Counted from the stretch's first letter, positions 1 to 10,700 are shown. The stretch: DNA of 64,000 nucleotides from Saprospiraceae bacterium (GCA_020436935.1 JAGQWX010000011.1:43619-107618); one strand, 5' to 3'. Numbers and translations: made by a program. Notes: generated by a model from the letters alone, not told the origin.

Positions 1-1
1 A

Positions 2-2107
2 ATTGAGGACGGAGTTGTAATCTCTAGGTTTTCAAAAAAGCTAAAGGGGATAAAAAACATAGTTATTTCATTAAATGATTCCAGGTTGAAATTCGATGAA
101 GTTATTGTTTTTGGAAATCGAAGCAGTAAAGCGAACATTGCGGCAGAATTGGATATCTCATTACTACAAAAGAGACCAGGTTTGCTTGGAGAAACAGATA
201 TTTTGAAAGGAATTCAGCGTTTACGAGGTGTCAAATTTAATTTGGAAGGATCAAGCGATTTTGTTGTCCGAGGTGGCAACGTAGGTGAAAATCAAATTCT
301 ATTGGATGGAATGCCGACTTATGTGAATGGGCATGTTTTTGGTATGTTATCTCATATACAATCTGATCCAATCAAAAAAGTGCAATTTTATAATAGCGCT
401 TTTCCTGCATCCTATAGTGGAAAACTTTCCTCTATTGTTGATATGAAGACCAAAGATTTGGAAGAAATGAAAGACACATTTAAAATAAATATAGGTTTAA
501 CAACAAGTTCTATTTATGTAGAGAAAAAAGCTTCAAAAAAAATCGGAGTATTAGTTGGTGCAAGAACGTCTCCATTACCCTTATATCACCAATTAATAAA
601 ATTAACCAACAATCCACCTCCATATGCTGCGTTTTATGATGTATTGGGGAAGGCTAGTTTTTATTTAAATCCAAAAAGTAGTATTCATTTTAGTGGTATT
701 TACGGAACCGATTGGCTTGAAGATCCATTTAGTTTCAATAAAGACGTTTCTTTTACAAACTCAATAACCTCGGCACCTTTTACTAGCGCGAGTTATAAAT
801 ACAGATCAGGAAAATTTGAAATAGAAAGTAGTTTTTCCATGGCCTTGTATAACAATAAATTTCGAAATTACCACAGTGCAAATGAATTCGAATACGATTA
901 CCGATACAATCATAGACTTCAGCAAAATTTTGGAAAATCAACTTTCAAATACTTTTTTACAAATGATATAAACATTGCCGGAGGTTTAAGCTATGACAAA
1001 GAGCAGTTTACATATAGTCTTTACCCAAATTACTTTCAAACTAACAATACTTCGAATGACTCTTTTAGCTTAGGAAATAAAATTGTTAGATCTCATTTTA
1101 GTCTTGAATATTACCGGCCTAATTTTTTACTAAATATCGGAGCCGTTTATATTAAAAATTTAGCTGGTGAAAACGACTTTATTGAACCCAGAATAAAAGC
1201 GTCTTACATATCTGAATATTTTGATATTTATACTTCTTTTTCAAATGTTAATCAGTTTAATACTTTGATTTCAAACAGATCCTTGGGCAATTACATCAAG
1301 ATTTGGGTGCCAGCTAATGCTGAAACGCCTTTACAAAGTAACGATTTGTCATTGGGTATAAAAAATTCAAATCACCCAAAATTTTCGTTTGGATTTGAGA
1401 TTTATAAGAAATGGAGGACCAATTTGGCGCACCTTAGCGAGGGAAGTAGAATTCATATCACCTCCAAGGAGGTGGCTCAAATTAAATATCAAGGTAATGG
1501 AAACAGCTTTGGTTTGGAAACTTGGTTTAATGCTAAGTTTAAAGGATTCAAAATTAACTCAAATTTGACGTTATCGCGTTCCTTTCTACAGTTTAACGAG
1601 ATAAATGAAGGTCATTCATTTCCTGATTACAACGACCGTCTTGTAACTGCTAATATTGATATGGATTTTGAAATTACAAAAAGGTGGGAACTACTTATTG
1701 CTTTTACTTTTTATTCGGGTAATCCTTATACTTACTCCAGTGGAAGTTTTCCATCAACTGATGGTGTTGAAACTGGAACTACGAGATTAGTAGGTTCGAT
1801 TGGTGGTAATGGCAGATATTTTCCAGTGGGTTTAAACTTTGCAATTGATGAGCTCAATAATAGAAGATTGCCGGCACATCATAGGCTGGATTTCAATTTA
1901 CAACGTAAAGGTATGTTCCTCAAAAAATTTTCTTCAAATCTTAGTTTAGGAGTTTATAATGCATATTTTAGAAATAATCCATTATATGTGAAATTCGATC
2001 CTGTATTTGAAATTGTTGATACTAGAGCCGTATTTAAAGGAATTAAATACACTTATGTGTCTTATTTTATATTTATCCCATCAATAAGTTATTCAATTCA
2101 TTTTTAA
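2..2107 (+). CDS. TonB-dependent receptor, 5'-truncated by the window edge
   Basis: Outer-membrane TonB-gated transporter. The reading frame is open from base 2, so the gene begins outside the window; the TTG at 86 is internal. The visible part starts at the end of a carboxypeptidase-regulatory-like domain. A plug domain follows, with the segments VVRGGNVGENQILLDGMP and SGKLSSIVDMKTKD, and then a long barrel rich in alternating aromatic residues that ends in ISYSIHF, a terminal-Phe ending typical of outer-membrane barrels. Three bases separate its stop from the next gene, a lipoprotein, so the two look like one unit. The substrate cannot be read from sequence. Base composition is visibly more AT-rich than in the genes to the right, and third positions are mostly A or T. 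Confidence 0.9.
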   Translation: MEDGVVISRFSKKLKGIKNIVISLNDSRLKFDEVIVFGNRSSKANIAAELDISLLQKRPGLLGETDILKGIQRLRGVKFNLEGSSDFVVRGGNVGENQILLDGMPTYVNGHVFGMLSHIQSDPIKKVQFYNSAFPASYSGKLSSIVDMKTKDLEEMKDTFKINIGLTTSSIYVEKKASKKIGVLVGARTSPLPLYHQLIKLTNNPPPYAAFYDVLGKASFYLNPKSSIHFSGIYGTDWLEDPFSFNKDVSFTNSITSAPFTSASYKYRSGKFEIESSFSMALYNNKFRNYHSANEFEYDYRYNHRLQQNFGKSTFKYFFTNDINIAGGLSYDKEQFTYSLYPNYFQTNNTSNDSFSLGNKIVRSHFSLEYYRPNFLLNIGAVYIKNLAGENDFIEPRIKASYISEYFDIYTSFSNVNQFNTLISNRSLGNYIKIWVPANAETPLQSNDLSLGIKNSNHPKFSFGFEIYKKWRTNLAHLSEGSRIHITSKEVAQIKYQGNGNSFGLETWFNAKFKGFKINSNLTLSRSFLQFNEINEGHSFPDYNDRLVTANIDMDFEITKRWELLIAFTFYSGNPYTYSSGSFPSTDGVETGTTRLVGSIGGNGRYFPVGLNFAIDELNNRRLPAHHRLDFNLQRKGMFLKKFSSNLSLGVYNAYFRNNPLYVKFDPVFEIVDTRAVFKGIKYTYVSYFIFIPSISYSIHF

Positions 2108-2110
2108 CAT

Positions 2111-2971
2111 TTGAAAAATTTCTTCTTCATATTTGCTTGTTCGATCTTATTATTGCAGCAGTCTTGCACTTCAGATTTGTCAGTTGAGCCAATAGATCAA
2201 GATTTGTATTATGTTAATGGTGTAATATCCAATAATGACAATTCTATTGTTGATGTAGGTCTTATAGATAATTCTAATTTAACAGATTTTCAGAGATTTT
2301 GTAATACTGACAACTTGGTTGAAGTTATAGAAATCAAGGATAATTTGAAATCGAAATTGCAATTGAATGAATTGTGTAGATATGAAGGTGGACCTTTCGC
2401 AGAAAGTAAAAGTTATAATCTACATTTAGATGTCAATGGTTTCAAAATTTCAGCAGACAACATTCTGCTTCCGAAGATCCAAGCACCACTGAACATTGAA
2501 CCTAAAGCAAGACTTGAATTTATTAATAGTAGAAAGAAAGGCTATACTCTAGAATTTAAAATATTATTTCCTGAAGACCTATCAGTAAAAACGTTTGCAG
2601 CGGTTAGTGTCGCAATTTTAGATTCTATTATTTTACTCGAACAGCCATTCATTAATGGATCCTCCAAACTAATAGATTTTCCTTTCAAATCAACTTTGAT
2701 TGAAACGGATCTGTCTAATTTGACTTTAGTGAATTGCAGTACATCTATTAATGTTGAAACAGAAGTCAAAAGTGTCAAAGTTAAATTAATCATTTATTTT
2801 GCCAATGAAAAATCTTTTTTGTATGCTAAAAAGCTCAATGAGCAGGTGCTCTCATTAATCGATCCTTTTGCAGTACCTGTAGTTGTTGAAGGAAATGTAA
2901 AGGGAGCATACGGATTTGTCTATGGAATCTCAGCTTATGAGCAAATTTTTGAAATTAGTATACCAGAATAG
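2111..2971 (+). CDS. DUF4249-like outer-membrane lipoprotein
   Basis: A 286-residue lipoprotein starting with TTG three bases after the upstream receptor gene. The lipobox is LLLQQSC with Cys19, so the mature protein is probably anchored in the outer membrane. After it come beta-rich segments of DUF4249 type: YYVNGVISNN near the N-terminus and a SYNLHLDVNGFKISADN segment in the middle. DUF4249 proteins are commonly encoded immediately downstream of TonB-dependent receptors in Bacteroidota and are thought to act as their surface or periplasmic partners. The family call rests on layout, lipobox and weak motif resemblance. It shares the AT-rich composition of the receptor gene. Confidence 0.65.
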   Translation: MKNFFFIFACSILLLQQSCTSDLSVEPIDQDLYYVNGVISNNDNSIVDVGLIDNSNLTDFQRFCNTDNLVEVIEIKDNLKSKLQLNELCRYEGGPFAESKSYNLHLDVNGFKISADNILLPKIQAPLNIEPKARLEFINSRKKGYTLEFKILFPEDLSVKTFAAVSVAILDSIILLEQPFINGSSKLIDFPFKSTLIETDLSNLTLVNCSTSINVETEVKSVKVKLIIYFANEKSFLYAKKLNEQVLSLIDPFAVPVVVEGNVKGAYGFVYGISAYEQIFEISIPE

Positions 2972-3055
2972 TTGGCACTATGTTTTGATTTATTGACTTC
3001 ATTCTTGTATGTTAGGGATTCGTATAGCTGAAAGAGTTTCAGTGAAGATCCCACA

Positions 3056-4336
3056 TCACCTCGGATATTCCCACTCCCCCCGATAATCTCTCTTCAATAG
3101 CCCATTGGCTTCTTCATCGCCAACGATGCGGTTTTTATCGCCATCCCATATGATGCTGCGGCCCAATTTGTAGGAGGCCATTCCGAGTAGGCTGACGTTG
3201 GTGGCGAGCATGCCGTTTTCTATATCACAGGCAGGTCTGACGTCTTTGTCGATGGCCTGTCTGAAGTCAGCCCAGGCTTCTTTGATGTTTTGTGCGTCTG
3301 GTTGGTGCAAAGTGGGATCTACATGGATTTTGGATTCGTTTCTATTGCGTGGATAGAATGTCCAGCCGTCAATCCAGCCGAGGTGGAAGGTACCTTCGGT
3401 GCCATAAAAGTAGCAGCCCAGGTTGTGCCCTTCGTTTTGTCCCACTGCAAAAAGGCGGTGTTCCCAATCGAGGGTAAAGGACTCAAACTCGAAGCTGGCA
3501 GACTGGAAATCAGGTGCATTGGTGCCGTCCTGTTTGACATAGCGGCTGCCTGTGGAATATATTTTTTTAGGATATTTTTCTTCTGTCCACCACAGCACCT
3601 GGTCAAACCAGTGGATGCCCCAATCTCCAATGGTCCCGTTGGCAAGATCGAGGTGATTTCTGAAGCCTTTGGGGTGGATGCCTGGATTGTAATCCATCTT
3701 CGGTGCAGGGCCGAGGTACATGTCCCAGTTGAGGTGGTCTGGAGCTTCCTGAGCCATTGGAGCTGTCCCGGGCCCCTGGTTATAATTGACAAATGTTTTG
3801 ACATGATGGATCTTTCCCACTTTGCCTGAACGAAGGAATTCCATCGCCGAGATGTTGTGGGGAGACAACCTTCGATGCGTATCTACCTGTACTACCCGCT
3901 CGTATTTTCGGGCAGCATTAAAGATGGCAATACCCTCATTGATGGTGTGGCATATGGGTTTTTCCATGAATACGTGCGCGCCTGATTTGATGGCTTCAAT
4001 GGCCTGAAGAGCATGCCAGTGGTCGGGGCTGGCCACGATAACAAGGTCGGGTTTTTCTTTGCTGATGAGCTCGCGATAGTCCTCGTATATTCTGGCATCA
4101 TCGCCTTTTGCTTTTTTGACTTCATCTCTGGCTGCTTCCAATGCTTTGCGGTCAACGTCGCAAAGACCTACAACGGTACAATCTCCAAAGGCCATTGCTT
4201 CTCTCAGTATATTCATGCCCCACCAACCTGTGCCGATGATGGCCAGACTTTTAGGTTTGTTTTGAAAGGTGATGCCGTACAAAGGCATTGCAGAAATGGC
4301 CAGTGCCGATGTGGTGATGAAGTCTCTTCGCTGCAT
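3056..4336 (-). CDS. Gfo/Idh/MocA family oxidoreductase with Tat-type signal
   Basis: NAD(P)-dependent oxidoreductase family acting on sugars or polyols; the substrate is unknown. The N-terminus MQRRDFITTSALAISAMP is a twin-arginine-type export signal, seen in many exported Bacteroidota members of this family. The Rossmann motif GTGWWG is at residues 35-40 and the EKP motif, holding the usual catalytic-region lysine, is at about 125-127. The C-terminal domain carries the NGTIGDWGIHWFDQVLWW stretch typical of the exported subgroup. Length (426 aa) is normal. The ATG at 4336 is chosen because the signal begins there. It stands alone, convergent with the DUF4249-like gene. Confidence 0.9.
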   Translation of the reverse strand: MQRRDFITTSALAISAMPLYGITFQNKPKSLAIIGTGWWGMNILREAMAFGDCTVVGLCDVDRKALEAARDEVKKAKGDDARIYEDYRELISKEKPDLVIVASPDHWHALQAIEAIKSGAHVFMEKPICHTINEGIAIFNAARKYERVVQVDTHRRLSPHNISAMEFLRSGKVGKIHHVKTFVNYNQGPGTAPMAQEAPDHLNWDMYLGPAPKMDYNPGIHPKGFRNHLDLANGTIGDWGIHWFDQVLWWTEEKYPKKIYSTGSRYVKQDGTNAPDFQSASFEFESFTLDWEHRLFAVGQNEGHNLGCYFYGTEGTFHLGWIDGWTFYPRNRNESKIHVDPTLHQPDAQNIKEAWADFRQAIDKDVRPACDIENGMLATNVSLLGMASYKLGRSIIWDGDKNRIVGDEEANGLLKRDYRGEWEYPR

Positions 4337-4476
4337 ATGATTTGAATTTGGAATGGAAGATAGAAAGATAAAATTAATTTTTTAAATCGACTTTTTGAGT
4401 AATCTTAAAATTTGAGTATGGTATTATTACTTATAAATAAAGGTTGAAAATTAGGTATTAGGCTGGCCTTTGCATA

Positions 4477-4504
4477 AACTGGTCGGACAAGTCTCCGACC
4501 AGTT
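4477..4504. repeat. 11-bp perfect inverted repeat, AACTGGTCGGA arms
   Basis: The arms AACTGGTCGGA and TCCGACCAGTT flank a 6-base loop. No T-run follows on either strand, so it is not an obvious terminator. The arm sequence resembles the hairpin at 37788-37813, which begins ACTGGTCGGA, suggesting a small family of related palindromes in this genome. Confidence 0.6.
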
Positions 4505-4631
4505 GTCCTATTGGACAACATTTTACTGCTATAAATTACGTATTTATACTCGATAATAAACATTTTATAGTGTAATGAACTTTTACCACTTTTTTATCTT
4601 GCTGGTTGATCCGAGCCGAAACCACCAAGAC

Positions 4632-4666
4632 AAAAAAAGCCCGGCAGAATTGCTTCTGTCGGGCTT
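4632..4666 (-). terminator. Rho-independent terminator of the TPR gene
   Basis: On the minus strand a 13-bp stem with arms AAGCCCGACAGAA and TTCTGCCGGGCTT (one G-U pair) and a 4-base loop is followed by a run of T residues. It lies 22 bases past the stop of the TPR gene. Confidence 0.9.
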
Positions 4667-4688
4667 GTCAGTTCTCAAACCAGTGTTA

Positions 4689-5555
4689 CTAGTTTGATCC
4701 TAATTGTTGTACTTTATACTCGGCACTTGCCTTGTATTTTTCGTCTGTAATTTTCTTTAAAACCTCGATGGCTTTGTCTTTGATGCCTGCAGACTCATAA
4801 ACAAGTCCGAGTGCGTAGTAGACTTTGTCATCGATCGCTTCGCCGGCTGCGGTGCTGATGTCAATGCTGGCATTGAGTTTCTCGATGGCTTTTTCCTTAT
4901 TACCCAACTCGTCATATGCCTTACCTACCAAATAGGCTGCATCAGCGTTTTTATCATTTTCAAGGATGACTTCTCCCACTTTGGTGACTTCCTCGTATTT
5001 TTTATCGTTGTAAGTCCTGACCAACATATTCTTGGATCTTGCAAAAGCGTCACCAACTTTTTTCTCATCAGCTTCTTCTTTAGCAAGGCTTGCATACATC
5101 ATCATGGCATCGATGGCTCCCGCAACATCTTCTTTTTCCTCGAGTGCCTTTCCTTTGACCATATACAATGAACTATATTTTGGATTGATTTCAAGGCCTT
5201 TCAATGCTACCTCAAGCGCTCCATCATTGTTCTTGTCTTTCAACAAATCCAGACCTCTTTTGTAGGCCGCAATGGCACCATTTTTTTCTGCAAGAGACAA
5301 TACTTTGTCGTTCTTCTCTTCTTTGGCTTTTTCCCATGCTGCTACCATCTTGAGGTAACCATTTTCATTGTCCTTTTCTTTGAGGGCTGCAAGGCCTTCA
5401 TTGTACAAAGAGGTTGCTGTGGCGTCAGCAGGTGCTGCATCCTGTGCAAAAGCCTGTGTTGAAGCGAAGCTCACCAAAATCATCAATAAAATACTCAGCT
5501 GCTTAAATGGTCTTAAAATTTCCTTTTTTACAATCATCTTAATCATGTTTTTCAA
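4689..5555 (-). CDS. Exported tetratricopeptide-repeat protein
   Basis: A 288-residue secreted protein built mostly of helical repeats. An N-terminal signal runs to about residue 38 (hydrophobic SILLMILVSFASTQAFAQ), followed by Ala-rich sequence and then TPR-like repeats such as LEINPKYSSLYMVKGKALEE and AAYLVGKAYDELGNKEKAI. Such proteins usually scaffold protein complexes in the periplasm; no enzymatic motif is visible. ATG codons at positions 1, 4 and 7 are all possible starts and the first is kept. It is a single-gene unit with a good terminator and a 200-base gap to asnB. The specific role is unknown. Confidence 0.8.
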   Translation of the reverse strand: MKNMIKMIVKKEILRPFKQLSILLMILVSFASTQAFAQDAAPADATATSLYNEGLAALKEKDNENGYLKMVAAWEKAKEEKNDKVLSLAEKNGAIAAYKRGLDLLKDKNNDGALEVALKGLEINPKYSSLYMVKGKALEEKEDVAGAIDAMMMYASLAKEEADEKKVGDAFARSKNMLVRTYNDKKYEEVTKVGEVILENDKNADAAYLVGKAYDELGNKEKAIEKLNASIDISTAAGEAIDDKVYYALGLVYESAGIKDKAIEVLKKITDEKYKASAEYKVQQLGSN

Positions 5556-5755
5556 TATATCGTTACAAATAATTCATTCAATGAAATACGGCAATAAATA
5601 GATTTTATATAGCTATTACGCTTTTTTAAGGTCGCTAATCTATAAAATTCTTCTATATTTCAAAGAATGTGCCAGTTTACAAACAAGAATTTTTTCCCAT
5701 TTAAATCCCGAAAAGCCCTTAAAAAACCAATTTTTAATATAACTTTTAGTGTTTC

Positions 5756-7429
5756 TTAAGAAAGTAAAACTTTGAGCACGTGTTTTTTAAACTCCATTTT
5801 CGGGGTAAGTTTTGCCTTTAAATCAAAGTAAACATCGCAATTGCCCTTATTGTTTGAGGTTTGTAAAGGATCAATTTTGATTTGTGTCATAAAGCCAATC
5901 TTTTGTCGCTGCCACAAAACCTGCCTCGGGATGTCTCCATCAAAAACTGATCGCAAAGGCCATTTTTTTATTCCCTTTTTGAATTTTATATCATTTTCCA
6001 GGTGCAATGCATAATCAACAAGACTGCTTTCCAGAAAGGGCATTCTGACTTCAAGTCCGTACATCATCGCATTGATGTCTGCATAACGCAGTAAGGTGAC
6101 CAAACGCCCATTGGTAAAATCAGTTTTTTCTGTAGGCTTATGGATTTTGTCCTTAAAAGAGTGCACAAAATCTGGATGTAAACCGTCTGCGCCTGAACTT
6201 TCAAACAAACCGCCTGAAAGAAGTCTGGATTGCAACCAGTGAAAAAAGTGATATGCAGCATTGACCTTACGGCCACTTTCCCACAATGTTTTGATGAAAG
6301 CCCGTTGCGTATAAAAATAACCACCAAAAATTTCATCAGCACCCTGTCCTTCGAGCAGTACTTTGTGCCCATGTTCACGCACTCTTTTATAAAGGAAGTT
6401 TTGCGCAAACATGCTCTGGTGGATGATGGGCCATTCGTGATGGCGAACTGTGGCAATGAAGTCGTCTTCAGATACAAACTCGTGATAGGGAAATTGGGTA
6501 TGTCTGGTTTTGAGCCTGGTATGCAACAGGTCTTGTTGGTCAGCCTCATTGTAGGGCTTTCCGGGATAGATGAGGCCATAGGTTTGAGGGTCTTTCTCCA
6601 CCTGGCTTGATGCAAATACATTGATGGCGCTGTCAACACCACCCGACATGGTCAGGGCATATCCAACATCAGAAACCAACCTGGATTGAACGGCTTTCTG
6701 TATCAGACCCCTCAAATGATCACCATCCCATATGGAAGTAGATGCAGCATTGATTTCATAGTAGGATTTTACCCGGATCGCCAGTAGATTATGTTCGAAA
6801 TTTATCTTTATAAAGTGGCCGGGCGGAATGGTTTTGATGCCTTTATAAAACGGTGCACTTTCATCAACCCCATCATTGGCCAAAAAATGGTAGATGCCCT
6901 CTTCTGATATTTCTTTTTTGATACCGGCTGCCCACAAGGCCTTGAGTTCTGATGCAAAATGGAAGCTCTGGAAATCCGCATGATAATAGAAGGGTTTTTC
7001 ACCATATCTGTCTCTGGCACAAAACAATTCGCCATTGACCTTGTCATAGATGGCAAAGGCAAACATGCCATCCAGCTCTTCCAGGAACACCTCTCCTTTT
7101 TGGTGGTACAACGCCAGTATCACTTCTGTGTCAGATGTTGAGGTAAATCCAATGCCTGTTTTTTTGCATTCTTCCCGAAGCTGTCTGTAATTATAAATCT
7201 CTCCATTGTAGGTGATCACATATCTGTCGAGATAATGCATGGGCTGAGCGCCTGAAGGAGAAGTATCAATGACTGCCAGTCTATTGTGCCCCAGTCCCAA
7301 TTTTCCATCATCGCTGATCCAAGTGCCTGAGCCGTCAGGGCCCCGGTGTTTCATACTGACCACCATCTTGTCCAATAATTTTGGATCGAAACTTTGCGTT
7401 GGAGAATAAATACCGGAAATGCCGCACAT
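5756..7429 (-). CDS. asnB: Asparagine synthase (glutamine-hydrolysing)
   Basis: Makes asparagine from aspartate, using glutamine as nitrogen donor and ATP. An N-terminal class II glutamine amidotransferase domain begins with the catalytic Cys2 (MCGISGI) and includes RGPDGSG (29-35), NGEIYNY (75-81) and a TSDTEV segment. The synthetase domain has the ATP pyrophosphatase loop SGGVDS at 262-267 and EGQGADEIFGGY further on. At 557 residues it is slightly shorter than many AsnB proteins, mainly at the C-terminus, but all catalytic elements I can check are present. Some relatives of this family act in polysaccharide biosynthesis, yet no such genes surround it. Palindromes just upstream (7454-7516) could bind a regulator. 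Confidence 0.92.
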   Translation of the reverse strand: MCGISGIYSPTQSFDPKLLDKMVVSMKHRGPDGSGTWISDDGKLGLGHNRLAVIDTSPSGAQPMHYLDRYVITYNGEIYNYRQLREECKKTGIGFTSTSDTEVILALYHQKGEVFLEELDGMFAFAIYDKVNGELFCARDRYGEKPFYYHADFQSFHFASELKALWAAGIKKEISEEGIYHFLANDGVDESAPFYKGIKTIPPGHFIKINFEHNLLAIRVKSYYEINAASTSIWDGDHLRGLIQKAVQSRLVSDVGYALTMSGGVDSAINVFASSQVEKDPQTYGLIYPGKPYNEADQQDLLHTRLKTRHTQFPYHEFVSEDDFIATVRHHEWPIIHQSMFAQNFLYKRVREHGHKVLLEGQGADEIFGGYFYTQRAFIKTLWESGRKVNAAYHFFHWLQSRLLSGGLFESSGADGLHPDFVHSFKDKIHKPTEKTDFTNGRLVTLLRYADINAMMYGLEVRMPFLESSLVDYALHLENDIKFKKGIKKWPLRSVFDGDIPRQVLWQRQKIGFMTQIKIDPLQTSNNKGNCDVYFDLKAKLTPKMEFKKHVLKVLLS

Positions 7430-7779
7430 AGATGATGAGGAAAGGTGATTTTGATCAAATTTGATATAAAATGGTCAAATTGAGGGGAAACAATCCAATA
7501 TTTTTTGCATTTGACCAGAATTGAATCGGCATAGGAACAAAATGAGTGCAGTAACAATCATTTCTATAAGTTGCTACAAGATTTTACAATCAGCAATCGA
7601 CTTGTTTAATGGGGAGTTGATTGGAAAGAAAGATTCTCTGCCTTCTTTAAATCATCAATTTGGCCGCCTGGTTATCAAATAAAGCTGCCTCGCAAATATT
7701 AACGAGGTGGTCAAACCATTAATGTGGTCGCGCTTTTTATATTTATGTGAAAATTAAAATACTTCAATCTCCATTCAAT
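7430..7779. other. Divergent intergenic region between asnB and the macroglobulin gene
   Basis: No gene seen. It must carry promoters for both flanking genes. Near asnB lie a 12-bp perfect palindrome (7454-7465) and an inverted repeat (7473-7516), annotated separately. Towards the plus-strand gene there is only an AT-rich TATATTTA at about 7738-7745, one base off the -7 consensus. Confidence 0.5.
7454..7516. promoter_or_regulatory. Palindromes upstream of asnB, possible operator
   Basis: ATCAAATTTGAT at 7454-7465 is a perfect 12-bp palindrome, 25 bases upstream of the asnB start. A second pair, GGTCAAAT (7473-7480) and ATTTGACC (7509-7516), is inverted around a 28-base spacer. The shared TCAAAT core suggests binding sites for one dimeric regulator of asnB; this role is inference. 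Confidence 0.4.
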
Positions 7780-10700
7780 ATGAGACACCAAAAACTTCTT
7801 TTTCTGAGCTTCATAGCCTTGTTCTTATTCGGATGTAAAAAAGGAAATGACTCGGGCGAAATGATGGATGTAAAGCTGGAAGCTGACATGCTCTCAGAAT
7901 ACTTCGACGCAGCGACCACTGGTTTTATTTCTACTCACGACGAACTCAGGTATATCCTGTCAAAGCCGATCACCAATCAGGTATCGGATGAAGATTTGCA
8001 GAAACTCATCAGCCTGAAGCCTGCTGTTGAGGGCAGGGTGTCTCTCACGGATGGCAATGTGCTCAGTTTTGTTCCGGCTCAACCATTGGCGGCCAATACT
8101 GCCTATGCTGTGCAAATCAATTTGTCTGAGTTTGGCAGCAATTACAAAGACCTTTCCTATACGATTCATACCTTCAAACAAGACATTTTGGTTGAAGAAC
8201 AGGGTTTTCTGATCAAAGAAAACGGTAAGGCGATATTGCAAGCCATTGTTTCTACTGCGGACAAAGCCACTGAGGAAGATGTCAGGAAGTGTTTCACCAC
8301 CAATGCCACCAATCTTACCATCACAGCTCAGGATGCGCGCAGATTTTTACTTGGATTTGAATTTCCGGTCAACCAATTTTCTGACGCAAAAATTACTTAC
8401 GATGCTACAGCAATAGGCGGCGAATCCAAAGGTGAACTCAAGGGCTTCAAAGTCAATACCTCTGTATTTGAAGTCGTGCATTCTCATCATGATGTTGCTG
8501 CGAAAGAATTCAGGATCTATTTTTCACAACGCCTCAATCCATCTGTTGATCTCACAGGTCTGGTTCTGGCAGCAGGTGCAAATGCAAAATACGGCGTCAG
8601 CGACAATGTCCTGACCATATATTTGGGAGACTACAATGTGGATCAGCAATTATTGATAGACCTGAAAAAAGGTATTGCCGGACAAGGGGGAAAAACCTTG
8701 ATGGCGGACGAACAGTTTTCCATCAGCATTGCGGTCGAAAAGCCGGAAATTGCATTTCTGGATGATGGATATTATTTTCCCTCCAAAGGTGATTTCAAAA
8801 TTCCCGTCAAAGCCAGAGGCCTTGAATCTGTCAACGTGATGGTCCTGGAAATAAAGCCTCAGAATGTGAGCAGTTTTCTGACCTGGCAATCTACACAGTA
8901 TACCGACTATTACACCATGCGCATGTATGCCAAGCCGGTATTTCATAAAAATGTAAAACTGGACAAAGGTATAGCTGATGCTGACGGTTGGAGAACATAC
9001 GGTATAGATCTCAGCAATCAGCTTCGCAAAAACCCTGGAAGCATTTACCACATAGCGCTTGACTTTACGCCTGAAGATATCAGTCTTACCTGCAAAAACG
9101 ACCTCATCAAAAGAGACCTCAAAAGCAAACTGCCGGGGGAAGATTATTTCTATAATTGGGAGGCCTATTACAGAGAATACTATTACTTCAGTGATTACAG
9201 CTGGGAGGAACGAGACAATCCATGCAACATTTCTTTTTACGCTGAAAAATATCCCGTCAACAGGACATTCATCTGCAGCAATTTTGGCATCATAGCCAAA
9301 CAATCAGCCAAAGGTTACTTTTTTGCGGTCAACAATCTGATGGATCTTGCAGTGGTAGGTGATGCAAATGTCACTTTGTTCGACCTGCAAGGCGAGACTC
9401 TGGCTACAGGCAAAACCAATGCCTCAGGATTTTGCGATATCACCAATCTAAGCAGGGAGGCCGGGGTAGCAAAAGTAGAAAAGGGGGGAGAAGTGACATA
9501 CATCAAACTCAATCCGGCCGAAAGCAATACGCTGACAGAATTTGCGGTACAAGGCAGCCGGGTAGCTCAAGATGCTGAAATGTTTTTGTACACAGAAAGA
9601 GATGTGTGGAGACCTGGTGACAGTATTTACCTGGATGTCATGCTCAACAAATCCAACCTCAGTGTTCCGGACGGCATTCCATTGGTTTGTTCATTTTATA
9701 ATCCTGACAATTTGCTGCTGAGCAGAAAAGTCATGACTTTGAGATCTGCAAATCAATTGATTTACAGTTTTGTAGAAAGTACACCGTCAAATGCGAAGAC
9801 GGGCGCTTACAGATTTGTAGTTGAAGCAGGGCCGCGTCAATTCAGCAAGAGGATCAGAATAGAGACCATCAAGCCGAATACCGCAGAAGTCAATTATAGT
9901 TTTTCAGGAAAGGACGGAGACTTTGTTTATTCTGATAAGATTTCAGGAAGCGCAACGGTCCGCTTCCTCACCGGATTTGAGGTTGTCGGGGCAGCTGTCA
10001 ACGTCACTGCGAGGCCTTCAGGAATAGGTGTGCCTTTCCCCAAATTTAAAGATTATCATTTTGGCTTGTACCAACGACCTGAGACGCAGTCTTTCCCATT
10101 GGCATCGTTCACTACCAATGCTCAGGGTCAGGCATCATTTTCTTCCAACGCAGACCTTAAATTGTTCAATGCGCCCATCGTATTGTCCATGGAGACAGAA
10201 ACTACACTCAAGGGAGGAGGCAGCAACAAACAGGGCAACAGCATCAAGGTTTCACCTTTTGCTTCATATGTGGGCGTGCAAAAGACAGACGGACAAGGCT
10301 GGTCGGGCAATCATCTCGTTGGTGAAGCTGTAAAATTCAATCTTATTGCTCTTGACCAGAAAGGCAACATCAGCTCCCTAAGCAAAAAGATCAATGTGAC
10401 GATAGAGAAACGACTGCAGTCCTGGTGGATCGACAAGTACATGTTGAGATCCAATGGATATTATTATGATGCAGGAAGCTGGCAGGTCTATAAAAATGAA
10501 AACATCAATATATCCGGTGGAAAGTCGAGTTACAGCATAGCTGGAAATCTTGGAGAGGGAGCTTATCACGTGGTATTTACCGATGAAAATTCCGGTCAAC
10601 AATCCGACGCATTTTTTACAGTGTATAAATCAGGTGACAATATTCCCGGAAGCCAGCCTTACATCATACAGTTTGATGTGGACAAAGAAGAAGTTGAAGC

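Larger units (their letters stand above)
4337..4688. other. Intergenic region upstream of the oxidoreductase
   Basis: This gap holds no convincing gene. It contains the terminator of the TPR gene (4632-4666), an 11-bp perfect inverted repeat (4477-4504), and next to it a 6-bp inverted repeat TTGTCC/GGACAA (4503-4518). The promoter of the oxidoreductase should lie in the AT-rich part at 4340-4440, but I could not find a clean -7 box there. Confidence 0.6.

Noticed and set aside
3290..3829. 179-codon ORF opposite the Gfo/Idh gene
   Set aside because: Antisense shadow of a well-supported gene without any family feature; the same holds for long frames inside asnB, the macroglobulin gene and acsA.
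7747..7779. GTG start of the macroglobulin gene
   Set aside because: It would put 11 residues before the lipoprotein signal; the ATG at 7780 gives a proper signal start.
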